Of a stretch of DNA of 31,361 bases, positions 26,259 through 31,361 are shown one piece after another. The position numbers and the translations under genes were made by a program. The notes beneath the pieces were generated by a model. The model did not search any database and was not told where the DNA came from. It saw only the letters and a program-made list of their open reading frames with translations. Source of the stretch: a virus; the IMG/VR virus record IMGVR_UViG_3300000115_000054, positions 10,892-42,252 of that record; one strand, 5' to 3'. Within the stretch, counting starts at the first letter, position 1, and every line of letters starts with the position of its first letter.

Positions 26259-28601
26259 ATGGCATTTGATTCCGATGCAAATCTAATTATTAATACTGGT
26301 ACTGGAGACAACATTGGTGCTACAATAGGCACTGATTTTGTAAACGACCAACATCACCAATTATTCAAACTTGGATTCGGTCCTTCTGACGAATTCACCA
26401 GAGTTGGTGATGGACAAGACGTTAACAGTTCGCCTGTTCCGTCACGATTATACCAGAGTGGATCAGGAGAAGCAATAACTTCTACTCCATTTTCTGGCAA
26501 CCACGCCATGGACGTAAACGTCCGTGGTTTGTCTGGTGCAGGAAATGTTTCGGTAAATCTAGTTGATGGTCTTAGTGGGGCAAATTCCCTACAAATTCAA
26601 GGTGCTAGTTCTGGGTATCCAATTTCAATTACAATGGATGCTCCACTTCCGATCGAAGGATCACTTACCGCCACTCTCTCCGGTTCTACGGTAGGTGTCA
26701 CGAACGAAAACACAGCTGCACTCTATGTGCAACCAAAAACTGGTGTAGTTTTCCCAGTCTCTGGTTCACTGTCTGCATCAGTAGACCAAATCGGCGGAGG
26801 AACCCTTTCAGTCGAAGGGTTCACTGGAATGACTCCACTCGTTGTCACTGGTGACGTTATTGCAACACTCGCATCTGGTGGTGACTTCAACATCGCCAGT
26901 ATCGTTGCAGGTGCGACTGTAGGCATCACAGCAAACAACCTAGACATTCGTGGACTGACCACGAACAGGGATTCAGTCAAAGTCAAGGGGTTTGGTGCGG
27001 GTGATTCCGTTAAGACTATTCTTGGGTTTGACAATACAGGTGCATTTACCGCACTGGGTATTTGCACTGCAAACAACTCATTAAATGTCAATATTGCTGG
27101 ACTTAGTTCACTCAGTGTTACAGCAGACATTAGTTCACTTTCTGATCTAACCATAAACAACGCAAAGAGCAACGCAGTCCCGATCCAAGGATCCACTGTT
27201 GATGCTCTGCCTGTGTTTGTTTCTGGTACTGCGGGATCCGCATACCCAATCGGGATTACATGTGAAACTCCAGTTTCGGTTGATGTTGTTACACTTCCAA
27301 ATGTAGCAGGATCGGTAGAAATTACCAACAAGGGACTCACTCTAGACGGTGGAACACTTGATTCGATTGTAAGTGCGGGCGTCACCAACGCTGCTGCTGG
27401 GGCACTTTATGTGCAACCAAAGGCTGGTGCTACATTCGGAGTAACTGGTGATGTTCATGCGACAATCCAAGGTATAGCAACGGGCGTTACCATTGGTATT
27501 GGTGGGAACGGTCTTGGAAGTGGTGTCACTGTAGGAATTACTGTTGGGGTCGGTGGACTTGATGTCAGAGGACTCACCGCACACAACAGCAAGGACTCTG
27601 TGAAGGTATTTGGATCAGGTGTAACTTCTGCATCCGTTGGTCAACCCGTATTCCTCATGGGTGTCTCTGCTGGTGGTAATGCAGAATCACCGGGAGACGG
27701 AACTTTCCAGCATGTAGGATCTTCTGGTGGTCACCTCCTGACCCACGTTGTCAACCCACTGAGTTTGAGTGGTAACTTGACAATCTCCAACACTTCAATT
27801 GGAATATCTTCCGTTGAATCGGGTGCAGTCATTGGTGTTACAAATGATAATGAATCTGCACTATACATCCAACTTAAGAAGGGTGCTACCCTTGCTTCCT
27901 CCGTAACAGGAGACATTGGGGTTGGGATTGGCGGAATCACCGCAGAACACCACTCAATCGGTGTTGCAGACCCAACGAGAAGAACCGTAGCAACAAATGG
28001 TGCAATCGGTACTATGCTGATGGGATTCACTGCTGGAGTCACTGTTGACTACGAAGAACCTTTCTATCAGGGAACAGTAAGAGCATTAGGTGCAACTGCT
28101 GAACTAATCAGATCAGAAATTGAGACCCTTGCTGACAATGTTGCAAGTGAATCAACACTCGGGGATGTTAAGGGTCTTCTTGGTGGAGATGAAACTGATC
28201 CATTCCTAGCATCACTGAAGGACTTCTTCAAATCAGTTCTCGCAGTAGATCCGGGATCGAACCCGAATGCAAACGTAACAACTGTACAGGCAGATATACA
28301 AAACATCGAAATGCCTGCTGTTGGATACGTTAAGACATTCGACTTAACTGGAGCGAATCCTGCACTCGATAGTTTCGTCTGCAAGAGGGGTGTTAGAATC
28401 AAGTGCGAAGACGGAACCTCGACTGGTGGTATGCGAGTCGGGTTTACATCTCCCGCAAGTGGTTCAAATGCTGACACCACAACTACACTCGGATTCCTAC
28501 TCACTGTCGGAGAAGAAATCTTTATTGAAATTGATAACTTGAACAAACTGGAAGTCGCCAGATGTGGTGATGACCTTAACTTCACGGTAATCTGTACATG
28601 A
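26259..28601 (+). CDS. Repeat-containing beta-rich structural protein (780 aa)
   Basis: I do not recognise a named family. The protein is rich in Gly, Val, Thr and Ser, with short beta-strand-like units throughout. One module recurs three times (residues about 144-178, 368-406 and 523-561): GVTNENTAALYVQPKTG, GVTNAAAGALYVQPKAG and GVTNDNESALYIQLKKG. A second recurs twice: LDIRGLTTNRDSVKVKG and LDVRGLTAHNSKDSVKVFG. There is no signal peptide. The C-terminal 150 residues differ, with a helix (ELIRSEIETLADNVASE) and a final domain containing FTVICT. The ATG follows CTGGAGAGAAAAA. The gene overlaps the next one as ATGA. A fibrous virion component (head decoration or whisker) is the most likely role, by composition only. 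Confidence 0.8.
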   Translation: MAFDSDANLIINTGTGDNIGATIGTDFVNDQHHQLFKLGFGPSDEFTRVGDGQDVNSSPVPSRLYQSGSGEAITSTPFSGNHAMDVNVRGLSGAGNVSVNLVDGLSGANSLQIQGASSGYPISITMDAPLPIEGSLTATLSGSTVGVTNENTAALYVQPKTGVVFPVSGSLSASVDQIGGGTLSVEGFTGMTPLVVTGDVIATLASGGDFNIASIVAGATVGITANNLDIRGLTTNRDSVKVKGFGAGDSVKTILGFDNTGAFTALGICTANNSLNVNIAGLSSLSVTADISSLSDLTINNAKSNAVPIQGSTVDALPVFVSGTAGSAYPIGITCETPVSVDVVTLPNVAGSVEITNKGLTLDGGTLDSIVSAGVTNAAAGALYVQPKAGATFGVTGDVHATIQGIATGVTIGIGGNGLGSGVTVGITVGVGGLDVRGLTAHNSKDSVKVFGSGVTSASVGQPVFLMGVSAGGNAESPGDGTFQHVGSSGGHLLTHVVNPLSLSGNLTISNTSIGISSVESGAVIGVTNDNESALYIQLKKGATLASSVTGDIGVGIGGITAEHHSIGVADPTRRTVATNGAIGTMLMGFTAGVTVDYEEPFYQGTVRALGATAELIRSEIETLADNVASESTLGDVKGLLGGDETDPFLASLKDFFKSVLAVDPGSNPNANVTTVQADIQNIEMPAVGYVKTFDLTGANPALDSFVCKRGVRIKCEDGTSTGGMRVGFTSPASGSNADTTTTLGFLLTVGEEIFIEIDNLNKLEVARCGDDLNFTVICT

Positions 28602-29725
28602 GTTTGGCATCTAGATCGTCGAAGAGATCATATAGAAAAAGTTTCTACTTTGCTAGTAGGGCTGATGTTGCTGGTTTCTTTGATGAAACCGATCACATAT
28701 CCATCGACAAAAGTGGAAAACAGTCTCGTACTCCACAGGTCGGGGGAGTGATGAATCTGTTTGTGAATTTTGAGCTGGAAACCCCTAGAAATACAGTGTT
28801 TTCGGGATCTGACAAAGCTTCTGAGTCTTACCTCACACTGACGATTGATAAAGTTGACCGTAATTTTACGGGTGGCAAGGCAACAGTTAAACTTTTAGAT
28901 AAAAACCAAACTGGATTTGATAATTATACTTACGACATGACAAGATTTGAAGTTTCGTCGGTTGAAAAGTCAATTCCAAAGAATGTTTTCGTAGATCAAC
29001 CAATTGCTTTCAATGTCAAACCGTTAATACAAGAAGCGAAGGACCGTGGATTCTCGACTGCAAACTTCGCAATAGAGTTAGAGTCGGACACTGACGGTAA
29101 AATTACCTTCTATGACAATAACCTAGAAGAGTTTGTAGTTTCTGGTAAAGCCGAAGAGAAAACAGAGGTGGTCTTCGGTGGATTTAGTGCAGATTTGCAA
29201 GTAGTGGGATCTTCTTTTAAGGTTTTACCAGAATCAAACGATGCCAATTTGTCAGATGCACTCGATAAGATAAATGATACCGAAGGTGTATCCCTTGACA
29301 TTGCATCATTCACGTTCGAGAAGCAAACTGTGACTCCATCTCTGAACACAAAGAAGGATAATCAGAACGGAACATTTGGTTTTAGTGGTGGATTCGAATC
29401 TACCAACATTAAAGATGGTAATTATCAAGTAAAAGTCAATGAAATACGATTTCAGACGAATGATTCCAGTCTGACAGTCTTCGGTGGACCAAAATTAAAC
29501 TTCAGATCCATAGTCTACATTGATTATGAGGGAGTTAGTGGTCCAAACCAAGGAATTAAATTAAACAGAGTAAAAACCAGTGGTGCATCAGGCGAAACAC
29601 GCATAACTTTCCCAACGGGAGTTTCCGCTGCGTCTGAAACTAGAAATACAACTGGTCAGTTCTTCAAATTGAAGGACGCGACCAAAGTACCAAGGTTAAC
29701 TGTATTCAAAAAAGTAAAGAGATGA
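28598..29725 (+). CDS. Unknown protein translationally coupled to the 780-aa structural gene (375 aa)
   Basis: This protein begins with a basic stretch (SLASRSSKRSYRKSFYFASR). Beta-rich regions follow: FVNFELETPRNTVFSG, LTLTIDKVDRNFTGG and IAFNVKPLIQEAKDRGF, which resembles a virion domain with a hinge helix, and later FSADLQVVGSSFKVLPES. The last 20 residues are basic (KLKDATKVPRLTVFKKVKR). There are no cysteines that I see, no signal peptide and no membrane span. The ATG overlaps the stop of the 780-aa gene (ATGA), so the two are co-translated and probably work together. I assign no function. A hairpin terminator follows the stop by 6 nt. Confidence 0.78.
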   Translation: MSLASRSSKRSYRKSFYFASRADVAGFFDETDHISIDKSGKQSRTPQVGGVMNLFVNFELETPRNTVFSGSDKASESYLTLTIDKVDRNFTGGKATVKLLDKNQTGFDNYTYDMTRFEVSSVEKSIPKNVFVDQPIAFNVKPLIQEAKDRGFSTANFAIELESDTDGKITFYDNNLEEFVVSGKAEEKTEVVFGGFSADLQVVGSSFKVLPESNDANLSDALDKINDTEGVSLDIASFTFEKQTVTPSLNTKKDNQNGTFGFSGGFESTNIKDGNYQVKVNEIRFQTNDSSLTVFGGPKLNFRSIVYIDYEGVSGPNQGIKLNRVKTSGASGETRITFPTGVSAASETRNTTGQFFKLKDATKVPRLTVFKKVKR

Positions 29726-29731
29726 TGATGA

Positions 29732-29756
29732 AAACACCCCCGAAACGGGGGTGTTT
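29732..29756. terminator. Bidirectional hairpin terminator
   Basis: AAACACCCCCG (29732-29742) pairs with CGGGGGTGTTT (29746-29756) around a 3-nt loop. It follows the 375-aa gene. On the minus strand it is followed by one more U, giving UUUU, so it would also stop a minus-strand RNA coming from the 29866 promoter-like site. Confidence 0.85.
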
Positions 29757-29758
29757 CC

Positions 29759-29858
29759 ACTATGCGGTCGAAAGGTAGCGAAATTCCTTTTGGCAGTTCC
29801 ATGAAACACAGAAAAGTGACGCGCCTTATTGAATGGCGTAGTTCGCAGTCTGCCCGAC
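29759..29858 (+). ncRNA. 23S rRNA domain IV-like segment (helix 69-71 region)
   Basis: AAGGTAGCGAAATTCCTT at 29772-29789 is identical to the nearly invariant core of bacterial 23S rRNA (E. coli about 1926-1943). Similarity continues upstream: ACTATGCGGTCGA here against ACTATAACGGTCCT in E. coli helix 69. It resumes downstream with AGTTCC (29795-29800) and GAATGGCGTA (29831-29840), both in the rRNA order. The part between is longer and unlike E. coli (41 nt against 23). The rest of the rRNA is absent. No promoter is visible on the plus strand, whereas the minus strand has a late-promoter-like site on one side and a terminator on the other. An expressed RNA is therefore possible in antisense orientation. 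This is homology by eye from memory of E. coli rRNA. Confidence 0.65.
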
Positions 29859-29865
29859 CCAACAA

Positions 29866-29873
29866 TATTTATA
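29866..29873 (-). promoter_or_regulatory. Late-promoter-like TATAAATA box
   Basis: The minus strand reads TATAAATA, identical to the T4 late -10 motif, overlapping the stop codon of the upstream minus-strand frame. The next features on the minus strand are the 23S-like segment and the hairpin at 29756-29732, so it could drive a short RNA of about 130 nt. A chance A/T match cannot be excluded. Confidence 0.4.
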
Positions 29874-30282
29874 AATCAACGAATCTCTCGGGTGGATATT
29901 GGTTGATAATTGGATTCATATCATTCCACCCATACACCACCCACTGATCTCCAATCTGAAATTGATCGGGTTTTAGTAAATTAGACCACCAGATTCCGTT
30001 GCCATACTGCCTTGATCCGTCAGGTGGTTGTACTTGTGCCCTACCCGTAACATTCTGAGAATCCGTTGCAACGGATCCAATCATCTCACCATCTCGATAG
30101 ACCTCAATAACCCACTTTGCGTTGGGATTTTCTGAGACCCATTCATCAACAGACATTGTATCATTATCTAAATTCACTGACTGATACCCGTACGTCGATA
30201 CCGAGATGGCGGCTGGTCCTCCAGAGCCGGAGTCGTCTGCGACTCCGAAGTCTCCTTTGATTAGATCAACCGCCAACCCGCT
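29869..30282 (-). CDS. -1 frame extension of the dockerin protein (about 137 aa)
   Basis: A long open frame continues in the -1 frame from the slippery site of the dockerin gene to a TAA at 29869. It lacks a credible start: no ATG near its 5' end and only TTG codons without a ribosome site. Its sequence, SGLAVDLIKGDFGVADDSG, then SVDEWVSENPNAKWVIEVYRDGEMIGSV, GNGIWWSNLLKPDQF and WVVYGWNDMNPI, looks like a real folded domain with Trp-rich beta strands. I read it as the C-terminal part of a 398-aa frameshift product. It could also be the 3' half of a gene broken by a mutation or sequencing indel. Confidence 0.7.
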   Translation of the reverse strand, partial: SGLAVDLIKGDFGVADDSGSGGPAAISVSTYGYQSVNLDNDTMSVDEWVSENPNAKWVIEVYRDGEMIGSVATDSQNVTGRAQVQPPDGSRQYGNGIWWSNLLKPDQFQIGDQWVVYGWNDMNPIINQYPPERFVDL

Positions 30283-31064
30283 TTTGGGACAATCCAATGT
30301 CCTCCCCTATTCGCATCACTGGGTTGTTCATTGAAAGTAAGTTTGAAGATATGATCTGCCTCGTTGAATGATCCATTGACCACTTCTACTGGAGGATCCA
30401 CTGGATCCGGATCGGGACCAGCGTTTGCCTCATCAAGAGAGTCATCCGAAGATTCAGACCATTGGTTTAGCAGGATTTCTAAATCTGCGCCATCGACCAA
30501 ACCACTCTGATCGAGATCATACAGAGGATTATTAGTTCCAAATGCTCCCATAACCAGCATCTGATCTTGCATATCAACCCACATATCGCTGTTAACATCT
30601 GCAAGAAGTCCTTCCGATCTGGTCATGATTTCCCAGAAAATTTGAGTGGTTAAACTCTGACCCGGATCGAGAACTTGCTCGTATACCGTAATGAGTCTTC
30701 TGGTTGATGGTTCCCAGCAAACCTCTTCAAATCCGGGAGGAATGATGGGCATGATACCTTCACTCAAAAGAATTGACTGACGGTATCGTAGTCTTCTCCT
30801 CTGTTCTGAGTTGTTGGTCCATTCGATCTCCCCATCCATAGGAAATGCACCAATCGTATCTCGCATGAATGTATCATATGATGCGATAATAGTTCTGGTA
30901 TCTGTCTGAATTTCAGAGACCGTAATGAGTTTATCCGTATCGGGTACGGTCACACTCGTCATCGGCATAAGCCGAGGAGGACAGTCTAAATCATTTACTT
31001 GTCCGTGCGCTGCTACCGACAGTGATACGGCCAGTGTCGCGCTTTGATACATTTGTAATTTCAT
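30261..31064 (-). CDS. Secreted dockerin-domain protein, 0-frame product (267 aa)
   Basis: The N-terminus is a signal peptide: MKLQMYQS, a hydrophobic ATLAVSLSVAA and a likely cleavage after AHG. A beta-like region without a recognised fold follows (about 25-150; two cysteines). Residues about 153-205 form a type I dockerin-like pair of EF-hand repeats: LLADVNSDMWVDMQDQMLVM and LYDLDQSGLVDGADLEILL, ending NQW. A Pro/Asp-rich linker (DPDPVDPPVE) leads to a partial domain that stops after HWIVPKAGWRLI. Translation begins at the ATG at 31064 with AAAGGAG upstream (a TTG one codon earlier is also in frame). It overlaps the holin-like gene by 74 nt. In planctomycetes such dockerins sit on secreted proteins, so export or cell-surface action is expected; the function is unknown. 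Confidence 0.8.
   Translation of the reverse strand: MKLQMYQSATLAVSLSVAAHGQVNDLDCPPRLMPMTSVTVPDTDKLITVSEIQTDTRTIIASYDTFMRDTIGAFPMDGEIEWTNNSEQRRRLRYRQSILLSEGIMPIIPPGFEEVCWEPSTRRLITVYEQVLDPGQSLTTQIFWEIMTRSEGLLADVNSDMWVDMQDQMLVMGAFGTNNPLYDLDQSGLVDGADLEILLNQWSESSDDSLDEANAGPDPDPVDPPVEVVNGSFNEADHIFKLTFNEQPSDANRGGHWIVPKAGWRLI
30282..30307 (-). promoter_or_regulatory. Candidate -1 programmed frameshift signal
   Basis: On the minus strand the heptamer C CCA AAA (30288-30282) is in the correct X XXY YYZ phase of the dockerin frame. A Shine-Dalgarno-like GGGGAGG (30307-30301) lies 12 nt upstream, the spacing that stimulates -1 shifting in bacterial dnaX. The 0 frame stops six codons later. An 8-bp hairpin (30247-30228) begins about 34 nt downstream, farther than usual. 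Confidence 0.6.
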
Positions 31065-31299
31065 CAATTACTTCTCCTTTGTTCGTCGTTACTTTCACCC
31101 ATGCTCTGCTCCAAATATAACTGCACATGACGGCCCCCGCCACAGCCCACATTGCAATTTCTCCGCCCTCTGTAATAGGCCAGTTTTTAAAGAAACCAAA
31201 TTGTTCTGCGAGGGGCAACCCTCCAATGCCAATTGCTGCCCAAAATTCCGTTGACTTAACACCGGGTTTCGGTTCCGTTGTTGTAGTTGTTGTAGCCAT
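30991..31299 (-). CDS. Holin-like small membrane protein (102 aa)
   Basis: After a Thr-rich start (MATTTTTTEPKPGVK), the protein has a moderately hydrophobic stretch, FWAAIGIGGLPLAEQFGFF, and a clear membrane segment, EIAMWAVAGAVMCSYIWS, followed by a charged, basic C-terminus. Size, one or two spans and a Lys/Arg-rich tail are holin-like, and small membrane proteins of this type are often lysis proteins in phages. No lysozyme gene is adjacent in this window. The ribosome site is AAGGAG with good spacing. A TATAAATA late-promoter-like box lies about 40 nt upstream. The last 74 nt overlap the start and signal peptide of the dockerin gene. A non-lytic membrane role is possible. Confidence 0.6.
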   Translation of the reverse strand: MATTTTTTEPKPGVKSTEFWAAIGIGGLPLAEQFGFFKNWPITEGGEIAMWAVAGAVMCSYIWSRAWVKVTTNKGEVIDEITNVSKRDTGRITVGSSARTSK

Positions 31300-31338
31300 T
31301 GTATTGTCTCCTTTTTATTCAATCAATTGACCCAATTA

Positions 31339-31346
31339 TATTTATA
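31339..31346 (-). promoter_or_regulatory. Late-promoter-like TATAAATA box upstream of holin-like gene
   Basis: The minus strand reads TATAAATA followed by TAATTGGG. It lies 40 nt upstream of the holin-like ATG at 31299, a sensible distance for a T4-type late promoter read by gp55 and gp33. The same octamer occurs at 29873-29866. No -35 box is needed for this class. Confidence 0.6.
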
Positions 31347-31361
31347 AAAGAACATGTTGAT

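Noticed and set aside
26207-26332. N-terminal extension of gp33 to a start at 26332
   Set aside because: It would overlap the divergent 780-aa gene and its residues do not resemble gp33; the ATG at 26206 has a suitable ribosome site.
29762-29947. Plus-strand open frame of 61 codons over the 23S-like segment
   Set aside because: Its codons coincide with the rRNA-like sequence and the antisense of the dockerin extension; there is no ribosome site in front of it.
30228-30247. Hairpin downstream of CCCAAAA as the frameshift stimulator
   Set aside because: It is about 34 nt from the slippery site, beyond the usual 5-9 nt; the upstream Shine-Dalgarno-like sequence is the better candidate.
1-31361. 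tRNA genes
   Set aside because: Intergenic space is too small almost everywhere, and no cloverleaf with a T-loop GTTCGA-type motif was found in the gaps.

Overview
The window is a stretch of a T4-like (contractile-tailed) bacteriophage genome. Genes with T4 counterparts for baseplate, hub, head completion, ssDNA binding (gp32) and late transcription (gp33) are recognisable, in the divergent forms typical of marine T4-like phages. Two dockerin/EF-hand segments (about 30460-30610 and in the giant ORF at about 2950-2985) have the D-x-[DN]-x-[DS]-G-x-V-D-G-x-[DE] form that is abundant in Planctomycetes. I therefore infer, without proof, that the host is an aquatic planctomycete-like bacterium. 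No tRNA, CRISPR array, integrase or insertion sequence is visible.

Layout. (1) Positions 1-20284 are one long minus-strand block, read right to left: gp48-like tube cap, gp53 wedge, gp27-like hub, a 41-aa small protein, a gp5-like spike without lysozyme domain, a collagen-like fibre protein, three further fibre/appendage proteins, a glycine-rich adhesin, a SAM methyltransferase, a PAAR spike tip, an unknown 293-aa protein, and a giant protein of more than 2,626 aa that runs off the left edge. Genes are packed with 1-17 nt overlaps or very short gaps. (2) Positions 20315-24927 are a plus-strand block: gp4 (head completion nuclease-like), gp2-like, tail-tube-like protein, gp26, gp51 and a tape-measure-like protein, ending in a strong hairpin terminator. 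(3) Positions 24984-26206 on the minus strand carry gp33 and gp32. A perfect TTGACA-16-TATAAT promoter lies between them and overlaps the gp33 stop codon. (4) Positions 26259-29725 on the plus strand carry two unknown, probably structural, proteins, followed by a second hairpin terminator. (5) Positions 29757-29865 carry a short segment strikingly like 23S rRNA domain IV (helices 69-71). It lies between the hairpin and a minus-strand TATAAATA late-promoter-like sequence. (6) Positions 29869-31299 on the minus strand carry a holin-like membrane protein and a secreted dockerin protein that appears to continue through a -1 frameshift site; a second TATAAATA motif lies upstream.

Functionally, blocks 1 and 2 together make the tail tip: tube, cap, hub, spike, PAAR tip and fibres. 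gp32 and gp33 serve replication and late transcription. The right end looks like a lysis or host-interaction cassette. The most unusual items are the 23S-like segment, the apparent -1 frameshift that adds a new C-terminus to a secreted dockerin protein, and the giant appendage protein.
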